This document shows, in pieces, positions 24,447-31,348 of a DNA stretch of 45,166 nucleotides; within the stretch, counting starts at the first letter, position 1; every line of letters begins with the position of its first letter. Location: positions 1 to 45,166 of the forward strand of contig CAKZTM010000019.1 of assembly GCA_937920555.1 (NCBI GenBank), read 5' to 3'. The notes under the pieces are model-generated. The model saw only the letters and a program-made list of their open reading frames with translations. It was not told the origin of the DNA and did not search any database. A program made the translations under genes and the position numbers. The stretch comes from an uncultured Paracoccaceae bacterium (GTDB lineage: Bacteria; Pseudomonadota; Alphaproteobacteria; Rhodobacterales; Rhodobacteraceae).

Positions 24447-25516
24447 TTGTTGCGCACGCTTTCCGGGCCAAGCGGATGATCCGCGTGTGGGTACTCCGGG
24501 TGTGAATGGTCATGATCGTGGTCATGCCCGTGATGATGATGGTGGTGGTGGGCGTCCAGAGCCACCAAGCGGCATTCGCCAGTGCAAAAAGTGTCACAAA
24601 GTGTGCAGTCTTCCACATTCGACCCCGGTGCGGAAGCGCCCTGCCCTTCAACATGATGGTGATGACTTTCCTGAACCGCGCCTACTTCCGCCTCAAAGCC
24701 CAAGACCTGCGTACGATATTTGCACATGGCACAGTTGGGCGGCGGCACTTCGCCCACCAGCTCGGTTATGCGTTCAGCAAAAGTGTCGAGCACTTTGGGG
24801 TGGTCGTTCAAATAGCCCGCCTTCACAAACTGGATATCAGGATATGTGTCCGCCACCCGGTCCGTGAACCCGTAGATCCGGTCAATCAAAATACCAGTGA
24901 ACAGAAAATAGGGGAATACGATCACCCGTTTGTAGCCCAAGCGCGCCACGTGGTCCAAGCACGGCTCCACAAGCGGAAAGGTGACGCCTGAATAACCGGT
25001 TTCGGCCCAGCCAAAGCCCATGCCTTCCCACAACATCCGGGTGATTTTGGAGACGTTGGAGTTGGCATCCGGGTCAGATGCGCCGCGTCCGATAACGACC
25101 AATGCGGTCTCCGAAAGAGGCATTTCGCCCAATTCGGCATTGGCGCGGTTCACCGCCTCTTCCACCCGTCCGGCAGCCGCTTGGATCATTTTGGGATCAA
25201 CGCCCAATTCGCGGCCAAACATGACATCGACCTTGTGTTTGGCCGCATAGGTGTTGAGCACAGTTGGAATGTCATTTTTGGCGTGCATGGCTGCAAAGAG
25301 CATGCCCGGAACCGCCAATATGCGCTCGCACCCGGCCTCCCGCAGTTTGTCCAGCCCGTCACGTATCACCGGATTGGCAAATTCCAGATAGCCGTAATCC
25401 ACCATCCAATCCGCCGGCAAAAGTGCGGGAAGTTTCTCTGCCAAGACCGCAAATTCATCTACTGCCGCCTGAGAGCGTGAGCCATGTCCGCATATCATCA
25501 CACCGGTTTTGGTCAT
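24443..25516 (-). CDS. cbiX: CbiX-type sirohydrochlorin cobaltochelatase with His-rich tail
   Basis: A 357-aa class II chelatase that inserts Co2+ into the early corrin precursor. Seen: the N-terminal CbiX half with VMICGHGSRSQAAVDEF (metal-binding His11) and the second half with LVVIGRGASDPDANSNV and RVIVFPYFLFTGILIDRI broken at the usual place. The C-terminal extension has CAMCKYR, then CTLCDTFCTGECR (cysteine clusters like the Fe-S motif of long CbiX), and a histidine/aspartate-rich tail from about residue 323 (seven His, then alternating His-Asp) suited to cobalt or nickel storage. The start is ATG 25516, 1 bp after the upstream gene's stop. Early cobalt insertion points to a cobalt-first or mixed B12 route. 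Confidence 0.92.
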   Translation of the reverse strand: MTKTGVMICGHGSRSQAAVDEFAVLAEKLPALLPADWMVDYGYLEFANPVIRDGLDKLREAGCERILAVPGMLFAAMHAKNDIPTVLNTYAAKHKVDVMFGRELGVDPKMIQAAAGRVEEAVNRANAELGEMPLSETALVVIGRGASDPDANSNVSKITRMLWEGMGFGWAETGYSGVTFPLVEPCLDHVARLGYKRVIVFPYFLFTGILIDRIYGFTDRVADTYPDIQFVKAGYLNDHPKVLDTFAERITELVGEVPPPNCAMCKYRTQVLGFEAEVGAVQESHHHHVEGQGASAPGSNVEDCTLCDTFCTGECRLVALDAHHHHHHHGHDHDHDHSHPEYPHADHPLGPESVRNK

Positions 25517-25517
25517 C

Positions 25518-25748
25518 TCACGCCTCGCTCAATTCTGGGTCCGCCGCATCCTCGTCTTGTTCTTCCGTCTCATCTTTAGGGCCCTGCCCTTTCAAAGCGC
25601 CAGCAACGCCAACCGCAATGACAATGCCGATGGCAGCGCCTGCCAAAAGATGATCATGGCCCGCCACATCCACCCAGTGGCCCGCATGGGCAAACACCAT
25701 CTGCGGCACCGAAGTAGACAAACCGAACCAAAGGCAAAACTGTCGCAT
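25518..25748 (-). CDS. Small His-containing membrane protein, DUF6732-like
   Basis: A 76-aa protein. Seen: an N-terminal hydrophobic stretch resembling a signal peptide (LWFGLSTSVPQMVFA), then AHAGHWVDVAGHDHLLAG with four histidines, a transmembrane helix (AAIGIVIAVGVAGAL), and an acidic tail (DETEEQDEDAADPE). It resembles the small DUF6732 proteins I recall at the head of rhodobacterial cob operons; a role in periplasmic cobalt binding or uptake is inference. ATG 25748 is preferred because GGGAGG lies four bases upstream; an in-frame GTG at 25760 is upstream of that site. First gene of the cob operon. Confidence 0.65.
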   Translation of the reverse strand: MRQFCLWFGLSTSVPQMVFAHAGHWVDVAGHDHLLAGAAIGIVIAVGVAGALKGQGPKDETEEQDEDAADPELSEA

Positions 25749-25784
25749 CACACCTCCCACATCACAGTCACGGAGAAGTTAGAC

Positions 25785-25806
25785 GGCCACGCAAATCTGC
25801 GTGGTC
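25785..25806. promoter_or_regulatory. Leader hairpin upstream of the cob operon (in the gap 25749-26065)
   Basis: CCACGCA (25787-25793) and TGCGTGG (25798-25804) form a perfect 7-bp stem with an AATC loop, extended by G-C and G-T pairs. It lies 38 bp upstream of the first cob-operon gene and could be a leader structure or an operator. The rest of the 317-bp gap 25749-26065 has no gene I can support; it should contain promoters for both divergent units. I looked for a cobalamin riboswitch (CCGCAACTG core and partner boxes) on both strands and did not find one. Confidence 0.4.
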
Positions 25807-26065
25807 TTGCAATGCCGAAACGTCCGCTCCTCATTTGGTCAGCGGCGCTGTTTCGCACCTCTCCGGCCCCACCATCGGGGCAACATCGCATTGGCGTTCA
25901 CCTATACGGATCGCTTTGGCCCGGCGCAACTACGATTGCGGCGCATTGCAAGGGGCGCGCGACACCGGACCATTGTTTCCGGAACGAGGACAATTTTATG
26001 AGAAATACGGTCATTCCCTCGCGGCTCGCTACCGCTATGATGCTTGCAAAATGGGGGAGACGCAC

Positions 26066-27040
26066 ATGGGCCGGATGGTAGAGGGTAAATGGATCACGGA
26101 TGATGCCGCCGTGACGGACAAGAGCGGCGCATTTGACCGCAAACCGGTTACCTTTCGCAACTGGATCACCGCCGACGGGTCTGCCGGACCATCGGGGCGT
26201 AGCGGCTTCAAAGCTGAAAGCGGGCGCTACCATCTATATGTTGCGGGCGCGTGTCCATGGGCCCATCGCACGCGGATTTTCCGCACGCTCAAGGGGCTGG
26301 AGGATCACATCAGCCTCGATGTTATCCACCCGGATATGATGGAGGACGGCTGGACATTTGCGACGGATGTTCCCGGCACCACGGGCGACACGTTATTTGG
26401 GTTGGATTTTCTGCGGGAGGTATATTTGAAAGCCGATCCGAAATTCACCGGCCGTATCACTGTTCCGGTTCTGTGGGACAAGGCGACCGGGCAAATTGTC
26501 TCTAACGAATCCTCTGAGATTATCCGCATGTTCAATTCGGCCTTTGACGGGATTACCGGCAACCGCGAGGATTACTGGCCGCAGGACCTTCATACCCCGA
26601 TTGAAGAGGCAAATGAGCGTATCTATAACACACTCAATAACGGTGTTTATCGATGCGGGTTTGCAAAGTCACAAGAGGCCTATGATATCGCCGTGGATGA
26701 GCTGTTTGGCACGCTCGATTGGTTGGAGGATACGCTCAGCCGCGCGCGCTATCTGGTCGGAGCTCGGCAAACGGAGGCAGACTGGCGCCTTTTCCCAACG
26801 CTCTACCGTTTTGACGCGGTCTACCACACCCATTTCAAGTGCAACAAACGAAGGTTGGTCGATTATCCAAATCTGTTCGCCTACGCCCGTGAGCTTTATC
26901 AAGTCCCCGGGATCTCAGAGACGATTGATCACGATCAAATCACCCGCCACTACTATTTTTCGCATAGGTCCATCAATCCCTACGGGATTATTCCGATTGG
27001 TCCAAACACAGACTGGTCAGCCCCTCATAACAGGGGCTGA
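26066..27040 (+). CDS. yqjG: Glutathionyl-hydroquinone reductase (Xi-class GST)
   Basis: A 324-aa GST-family enzyme of the YqjG/ECM4 type, which reduces glutathionyl-hydroquinones using glutathione. Seen: GRMVEGKW at the start, FKAESGRYHLYV, the catalytic CPWAHRT (Cys63), VPVLWDKATGQIVSNESSEIIRM, and the C-terminal helical domain with RLFPTLYRFDAVYHTHFKCN and SINPYGIIPIGP. I chose ATG 26066: GGGGGAG lies 7-13 bases upstream and the family starts at MGRM. The frame is open back to 25835, but those residues are not family-like. It diverges from the cob operon and is probably not part of it. Confidence 0.9.
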   Translation: MGRMVEGKWITDDAAVTDKSGAFDRKPVTFRNWITADGSAGPSGRSGFKAESGRYHLYVAGACPWAHRTRIFRTLKGLEDHISLDVIHPDMMEDGWTFATDVPGTTGDTLFGLDFLREVYLKADPKFTGRITVPVLWDKATGQIVSNESSEIIRMFNSAFDGITGNREDYWPQDLHTPIEEANERIYNTLNNGVYRCGFAKSQEAYDIAVDELFGTLDWLEDTLSRARYLVGARQTEADWRLFPTLYRFDAVYHTHFKCNKRRLVDYPNLFAYARELYQVPGISETIDHDQITRHYYFSHRSINPYGIIPIGPNTDWSAPHNRG

Positions 27041-27046
27041 ACCCAC

Positions 27047-27433
27047 TCACGCCCGTTTGCGTAAGGCACCTTCATCCTTTGGGCTGCAATGCTCCAACAA
27101 AGCGGCCAGATCATCCGGCTTAAACGGTGTGCGCATTAGTCCACGCGCATTTGGCATCAGCTGAAAGATTGACCCGTCCGAGAAGAAGCTTCCGCTGGTC
27201 ACGGTAATGATCGGAATGTCCGGGAACCGGTAGGTGGCATAGTCGGAAATTGCGATAGCACCGCCATCGGGCAGGACCAATTCCAAGACAAGCGCGTCGA
27301 ACTCATTGAAACGCATATTCGCGATCGCGTCTTTCTGACTGGTCGCGAGTTCCACGGTCAAACCGCGACTCCCCAGAAACCTCGACCAAATAAGGCCCAG
27401 TTCCTCATTATGTTCTACAATTAGCACTCTCAT
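27047..27433 (-). CDS. Receiver-domain protein lacking the phospho-acceptor Asp
   Basis: A 128-aa stand-alone receiver (CheY-like) domain: VLIVEHNEELG, FDALVLELVLPDGG, IPIITVTSG, LMRTPFKPDDL align with the five-strand fold. The phospho-acceptor position (expected L-D-L) is Glu51 in VLELVLPDG, and the conserved lysine of the K-P-F motif is Thr in RTPF. The usual Asp pair at the N-terminus is H-N-E-E. It is thus probably not phosphorylated normally; Glu51 might mimic phosphorylation. ATG 27433 follows AAGGG at good spacing; a longer frame to 27490 is less likely. A full CtrA-type box lies about 60 bp upstream. Confidence 0.82.
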   Translation of the reverse strand: MRVLIVEHNEELGLIWSRFLGSRGLTVELATSQKDAIANMRFNEFDALVLELVLPDGGAIAISDYATYRFPDIPIITVTSGSFFSDGSIFQLMPNARGLMRTPFKPDDLAALLEHCSPKDEGALRKRA

Positions 27434-27493
27434 GCCTATACCCTTCCCCAAGGTTATTTCTGTTTCCCTCCCAACAGCTATTGGCTCCAAACC

Positions 27494-27508
27494 TTAACAT
27501 GGGGTTAA
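27494..27508. promoter_or_regulatory. CtrA-type binding box
   Basis: TTAA-N7-TTAA, the full CtrA half-site arrangement of Alphaproteobacteria, occurs 61-75 bp upstream of the receiver-domain gene; on that gene's strand it reads TTAACCCCATGTTAA. It is also about 100 bp upstream of the divergent DUF1636 gene. Placement fits activation of the receiver gene. Confidence 0.6.
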
Positions 27509-27608
27509 TCATGTCTCGACTTTTGGGCGAATTGGCGGCAAATCCCGACTAGGGGCGTAAAACCGCCAATCACCCAACCCGGCATTCCGCCGCTTCGCGA
27601 GGATAAAA

Positions 27609-27980
27609 ATGTCAACGATATTAACGGTTTGCGACACATGCAAGCGTGAGAACTGGACCCCCGAGGGCAATGACACTACCGATGGGGAACAGCTTTTAGA
27701 TTTCGTTAACCATGCCGCAGTTGACCACCCAAAGGTTACGATTCGACGCCAATCGTGCTTAATGGGGTGCGATTTTGCGTGTAACGTGACGATGCAGGGG
27801 CCCGGAAAGATCTCTTACGTGATAGGCACGTTCGAGCCTACGCAGGACGCGGCTGAGGCGATTTTAGACTTTGCGGACAAGTATACGGACAGCGAGACTG
27901 GCCAAGTGCCGTATAAAACGTGGCCACAGGGCATCAAGGGCCATTTTCGCGCCCGCATCTATCCACCAGAAGCGGAATGA
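27609..27980 (+). CDS. DUF1636 family metal-binding protein
   Basis: A 123-aa DUF1636 protein, a thioredoxin-like 2Fe-2S ferredoxin-type fold often found in cobalamin clusters. Seen: VCDTCKRENW (Cys8, Cys11) and SCLMGCDFACNV (Cys50, Cys54, Cys58), enough cysteines for a metal centre or Fe-S cluster, plus a conserved SYVIGTFEPTQDAAEAI helix. Its molecular role is not established; electron transfer or cobalt handling for B12 synthesis is an inference from its operon. Start ATG 27609 follows GAGGA. The stop overlaps the cobC start (ATGA). Confidence 0.85.
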   Translation: MSTILTVCDTCKRENWTPEGNDTTDGEQLLDFVNHAAVDHPKVTIRRQSCLMGCDFACNVTMQGPGKISYVIGTFEPTQDAAEAILDFADKYTDSETGQVPYKTWPQGIKGHFRARIYPPEAE

Positions 27981-28984
27981 CCGAAGCGCGGGATCATGGC
28001 GGCGGGCTGGATCAAGCCATGGCGCATTTTGGGGGTGCCCGCGCAGATTGGATCGACCTGTCTACTGGCATCAACCCTTCCCCATATCCTCTACCAGTCA
28101 TTTCGCCGTCATCGTGGAGCGCACTGCCAGACCGATCCGCTTTCGCGCGGCTCAAGGATGCGGCGCGGTGTTTTTGGGACGTTCCCGGGCAATACGACAT
28201 CGTCCCTGCGGGTGGGGCATCGGCGCTGATTGCAGCTTTGCCTCGGATCTTGGAGGGCGGATCAGTATCGATACCGCAGCCCACCTATAATGAGCATCGG
28301 GCCGCGTTTAAAGCCAGCGGATGGGCCGAGGCACGCCCCCCGGATGTCACTGTTGTGGTCCACCCCAATAATCCCGATGGACGACTTTGGGATGGGCCGT
28401 TCGATACCGGGTCAGGGCAAATCATTGTCGACGAGAGCTTTTGTGACGTGCTGCCCGAGCGGTCGTTCCTACGCCATTACTCCATTAATGGAGTAGAGTT
28501 GAAAAAATCAACAAAATCAGATGTTAACGACAAATTCGATGGAACACCTCCGATCATCCTAAAGAGCTTTGGAAAGTTTTGGGGGCTTGCAGGAGTACGG
28601 CTGGGGTTTGCCATTTGCGCGCCCAGCGTCGGGGCAAATCTCAGAGAAGCCCTTGGACCTTGGCAGGTCTCCGGTCCGGCCTGCGAAATTGGGATCAACG
28701 CTCTGAGCAATCCCCGCTGGGCGACCGAAACGCGTGCCAGACTAAAAGCAGCAGCGCAGCGGCTCGACAATCTGCTAGACACCGCCGGTCTTGACCTTGT
28801 CGGCGGCACCGACCTGTTTCGGCTTGTTGCGGCAGACGATGCGCAAGCCCTTCAAACCCATCTGGCAAAGCGCCACATCCTGACCCGCATCTTTCCCTAC
28901 TCAAAGACATGGGTTCGCTTCGGGCTACCCGGACCCCAAACCCATTGGGACCGACTAACCCAAGCCATGAATGATCGACCATGA
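27977..28984 (+). CDS. cobC: CobC/CobD-type L-threonine-O-3-phosphate decarboxylase-like
   Basis: A 335-aa fold-type I PLP enzyme of the CobC/CobD family, which supplies the (R)-1-amino-2-propanol phosphate linker of the nucleotide loop. Seen: WIDLSTGINPSPYPLP, VPAGGASALIAALP, VHPNNPDGRLW, and PLP-lysine K200 in LKSFGKFWGLAGVRLGF. Residues about 167-192 form an AT-rich insert (HYSINGVELKKS and onward) just before the lysine segment; its DNA contains two palindromes, the first related in core to those in cobJ and cobH. The start ATG 27977 overlaps the DUF1636 stop (ATGA); the stop overlaps the cbiB start the same way. Confidence 0.9.
   Translation: MTEARDHGGGLDQAMAHFGGARADWIDLSTGINPSPYPLPVISPSSWSALPDRSAFARLKDAARCFWDVPGQYDIVPAGGASALIAALPRILEGGSVSIPQPTYNEHRAAFKASGWAEARPPDVTVVVHPNNPDGRLWDGPFDTGSGQIIVDESFCDVLPERSFLRHYSINGVELKKSTKSDVNDKFDGTPPIILKSFGKFWGLAGVRLGFAICAPSVGANLREALGPWQVSGPACEIGINALSNPRWATETRARLKAAAQRLDNLLDTAGLDLVGGTDLFRLVAADDAQALQTHLAKRHILTRIFPYSKTWVRFGLPGPQTHWDRLTQAMNDRP
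28478..28512. repeat. AT-rich double palindrome inside cobC
   Basis: TACTCCATT (28478-28486) and AATGGAGTA (28487-28495) form a perfect 18-bp palindrome; immediately after, GTTGA (28498-28502) and TCAAC (28508-28512) pair around AAAAA. It shares the ACTCC/GGAGT core with the 31-bp elements in cobJ and cobH, but otherwise differs. It begins a stretch of unusually AT-rich, lysine-rich in-frame sequence. Confidence 0.55.
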
Positions 28985-29907
28985 GTATTTTTGCAGCCCT
29001 CGTCATCGCCATGATACTTGATGCGATCTTTGGCGAACCGAAGATGATCTGGGACAAAGCCCCCCACCCCGCAGTCCTGATGGGACGGGTCATTTCGGCG
29101 GGCGACACCGCCCTCAATTCAGGGTCCAGCCGACGGATCAAAGGTGCCGCGTTGATCCTCGGCCTCGTCATCGCTGGCTACATCATTGGCAAAGCCCTTC
29201 ACTGGCTGCCCGATTTTGGTATCCTTGAGATAGGCCTCACCGCAATACTGATCGCCCACCGCTCGCTGGTGGATCATGTCACAGCGGTGGCCCAGGCGCT
29301 CACGATGGGCATCGGTGACGGGCGGCAGGCGGTGGCTATGATCGTCGGTCGGGACACCGCCCACATGACCGAAAGCGACGTAGTGCGGGCCACAATAGAG
29401 AGTGCGGCCGAGAATTTTTCTGACGGTGTCGCAGCCCCTATCTTTTGGTTTGTCATCGCTGGCCTGCCGGGCATCCTCATCTACAAGTTCGTCAATACAG
29501 CTGATAGCATGATCGGCTATATGACCCCCAAATATCAAGAATTCGGCTGGGCAGCTGCGCGCCTTGATGACCTGATGAACTGGATACCCGCCCGCCTGAC
29601 AGGTGCTTTGTTTTGCACAATATCAGGCGACAAAAACTGTTGGCGGACCATGAGCGAAGACGCACAATATCACCGATCCCCAAATGCGGGCTGGCCGGAG
29701 GCGGCAATGGCAGCGGCACTTGGTATAGCGCTTTCGGGGCCGCGCATTTACAATGGCGCACGTACAGATGATGCTTATGTAAACCGCGCCGGCCGGCTTG
29801 ATCTTCAAAGGTCTGATATCGATGCCACCGTGGCAGTTCTTTGGAAAGCATGGGCCGCGCTTGCCGGAGTAGCGCTGGTTTTGGCCCTATTCTCGTTCAT
29901 TCTCTGA
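28981..29907 (+). CDS. cbiB: Adenosylcobinamide-phosphate synthase CbiB/CobD
   Basis: A 308-aa inner-membrane protein that joins the aminopropanol (phosphate) linker to adenosylcobyric acid. Seen: FAALVIAMILDAIFGEPKMIW with the typical D-x3-GEP segment, HPAVLMGRVIS, RDTAHMTESDVVRATIESAAENFSDGVAAPIFW (strongly conserved CbiB block, here in pieces), FVNTADSMIGYMTPKYQEFGWAAARLDDLMNW, and ALSGPRIYNG. Several transmembrane helices are evident. The start overlaps the cobC stop (ATGA). Last gene of the DUF1636-cobC-cbiB operon. Confidence 0.95.
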   Translation: MSIFAALVIAMILDAIFGEPKMIWDKAPHPAVLMGRVISAGDTALNSGSSRRIKGAALILGLVIAGYIIGKALHWLPDFGILEIGLTAILIAHRSLVDHVTAVAQALTMGIGDGRQAVAMIVGRDTAHMTESDVVRATIESAAENFSDGVAAPIFWFVIAGLPGILIYKFVNTADSMIGYMTPKYQEFGWAAARLDDLMNWIPARLTGALFCTISGDKNCWRTMSEDAQYHRSPNAGWPEAAMAAALGIALSGPRIYNGARTDDAYVNRAGRLDLQRSDIDATVAVLWKAWAALAGVALVLALFSFIL

Positions 29908-29980
29908 CCCACGGCCACAAAGGGTGGAATTCGCCTGCAAACACCATATATTCTAAGCACGAATCGATGCATAAGTCGCA

Positions 29981-29996
29981 TTTACGTAAACGTCAC
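29981..29996. promoter_or_regulatory. TTTACGTAAACGTCAC motif, LiuR-like
   Basis: A perfect TTTACGTAAA palindrome followed by CGTCAC in the gap between cbiB and infC. It resembles the box of MerR-type regulators such as LiuR as I remember it. No branched-chain amino acid or fatty acid degradation gene is adjacent, so its meaning is unclear. Confidence 0.3.
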
Positions 29997-30067
29997 GACC
30001 TGTTAGCATGCAGGCATGACGGAAATGTATCCGCTTAAACTTCTTAACCACTGAAGGAATTGCTGAA

Positions 30068-30613
30068 ATAGCCCGAAGACCACATAACGCGCCACCACAG
30101 CGCGACACCGGACCCCGCGCCAATGAGCGCATCCGCGCAGATCAAATCAGATTAATCGGAGCCGAAGGCGAAAATGTGGGCGTTGTTACGCCAGCACATG
30201 GTATGGAACTGGCGGAAGAAGCCGGTCTCGATCTGGTTGAAATTTCACCTAATGCTGATCCGCCCGTCTGTAAGATCATGGACTTCGGCAAGTTCAAGTA
30301 CGAGACGCAAAAGCGCGAGGCCGAAGCTCGGAAAAAGCAAAAGATCATTGAGATCAAAGAGATCAAGTTCCGACCGAACACGGATACGCATGACTACGAT
30401 GTCAAGATGCGCTCCATCCGCAAGTTTTTGGAGGAAGGCGACAAGGTTAAAGTGACCCTTCGTTTCAGAGGCCGCGAGATGGCGCATTTGCAGCTTGGTC
30501 GCGAATTGCTGGAGCGCGTAGCCGCCGATCTTGAGAACGAAGCAAAGGTCGAGAACATGCCCAAGATGGAAGGGCGCCAGATGATTATGATGATCGCACC
30601 GGCCAAAGCCTGA
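30068..30613 (+). CDS. infC: Translation initiation factor IF-3
   Basis: IF-3, 181 aa if started at ATA 30068 (E. coli: 180). It binds the 30S subunit, prevents 50S joining and checks start codons. Seen in frame: [70 protein letters not shown] and [11 protein letters not shown]. No ATG, GTG or TTG lies in frame ahead of the conserved N-terminus; the first is GTG 30176, which would remove about 36 conserved residues. AAGGA at 30054-30058 sits nine bases before ATA; an in-frame ATT at 30059 abuts it. A non-canonical start is expected for infC, allowing self-repression. A strong terminator follows. Confidence 0.9.
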   Translation: MARRPHNAPPQRDTGPRANERIRADQIRLIGAEGENVGVVTPAHGMELAEEAGLDLVEISPNADPPVCKIMDFGKFKYETQKREAEARKKQKIIEIKEIKFRPNTDTHDYDVKMRSIRKFLEEGDKVKVTLRFRGREMAHLQLGRELLERVAADLENEAKVENMPKMEGRQMIMMIAPAKA

Positions 30614-30631
30614 TCCATCCGTGATATGTCG

Positions 30632-30659
30632 AAAAGCCGCTCTTCGGGGCGGCTTTTTT
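30632..30659 (+). terminator. Rho-independent terminator of infC
   Basis: AAAAGCCGC (30632-30640) pairs with GCGGCTTTT (30649-30657) around TCTTCGGG, running into TTTTTT on the plus strand, 18 bp after the infC stop. A classic intrinsic terminator. Confidence 0.92.
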
Positions 30660-30744
30660 GTGTCCATCGCCTGTGCCACGGTGTTGGGAATTGCCAATCC
30701 ACCCGCCCCGCCCTAGATTTCGTAACATACGATAGGGAAAAGCG

Positions 30745-31089
30745 ATGACTGATCAGACCGGAAGACGCTGGCATGATATGGGGGGATTAAGTGCTGATCC
30801 CGTCGATCCCGCGACCCACGATTATGCGCTTTGGGAAAAGCGGGTCGATGCGTTGCAAGTTCTGACATCAACCAAGGGGCTCTTTACCGTCGACGGGTTG
30901 CGCCGAGTGCTCGAAGATATGGGCGAGGACGCGTTCGAAACCATGACCTACTATGAGCGCTGGACCGCATCTGTGAACCAAAATTTGCTTGAGGCAGGCA
31001 CCTACACGCTTGAGGAGCTGGGCACCAAAATGGCCGAAGTATCCGCCCGTGGGACCACTTACGGCGAGGCATCGGACCCCAATGCCTGA
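30745..31089 (+). CDS. Nitrile hydratase beta N-terminal-half protein (ScnB-like)
   Basis: A 114-aa protein matching only the N-terminal half of nitrile hydratase beta. Seen: WHDMGGLSAD, the hallmark HDMGG of that subunit, ALWEKRVDALQVL, and TYYERWTASVNQNLLEAGTY. In thiocyanate hydrolase and a few three-subunit nitrile hydratases the beta subunit is split in two; this gene corresponds to the first piece. The order here (beta-N, beta-C, alpha) matches scnB-scnA-scnC. The substrate, nitrile or thiocyanate, cannot be decided from sequence. The stop overlaps the next start by eight bases. Confidence 0.78.
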   Translation: MTDQTGRRWHDMGGLSADPVDPATHDYALWEKRVDALQVLTSTKGLFTVDGLRRVLEDMGEDAFETMTYYERWTASVNQNLLEAGTYTLEELGTKMAEVSARGTTYGEASDPNA

Positions 31090-31348
31090 TACTGTAAAGG
31101 TCCGCGCCATGTTCCCGCCCGGCCATATCCGCACGCCCTATTACCTGCGCGGCAAAATCGGCACCGTGGAGCGCGCACTTGGCCCGTTTGGCAACCCGGA
31201 GGTTCAAGCCTACCGACAAACAGGCGTGAAACGCGACCTTTACCGGGTCCGCTTCACCATGGCCGAAATTTGGGGCGATGAGGCGGAAAACCCCGGCGAT
31301 ACGCTGGACGCTGAGATTTTTGCACATTGGCTGGAGAAAATTGACTGA
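31082..31348 (+). CDS. Nitrile hydratase beta C-terminal-half protein (ScnA-like)
   Basis: An 88-aa protein corresponding to the SH3-like C-terminal domain of nitrile hydratase beta. Seen: VRAMFPPGHIRTPYYLRGKIG with the typical G-H-x-R-x-P-Y-x-R-G segment, RDLYRVRFTMAEIWGDEA, and DTLDAEIFAHWLE. ATG 31082 lies inside the end of the previous gene (8-bp overlap), so the two halves are translated as separate coupled proteins, not a frameshifted single gene: each half has its own intact ends. It probably pairs with the 30745 product and the alpha subunit. Confidence 0.8.
   Translation: MPDTVKVRAMFPPGHIRTPYYLRGKIGTVERALGPFGNPEVQAYRQTGVKRDLYRVRFTMAEIWGDEAENPGDTLDAEIFAHWLEKID

Noticed and set aside
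25749..26065. Possible cobalamin riboswitch ahead of the cob operon
   Set aside because: A CGCAACTA near 25926 is superficially like the CCGCAACTG box, but it is on the strand of the reductase gene, lacks the partner boxes and sits in no recognisable fold. None was found on the other strand.
25835..26065. N-terminal extension of the glutathionyl-hydroquinone reductase
   Set aside because: The 77 extra residues show no family similarity, whereas ATG 26066 has a strong ribosome-binding site and the normal family start.
30745..31348. Frameshifted single nitrile hydratase beta gene
   Set aside because: Each half has its own start, intact ends and a designed-looking 8-bp overlap, and the arrangement matches known three-subunit enzymes.
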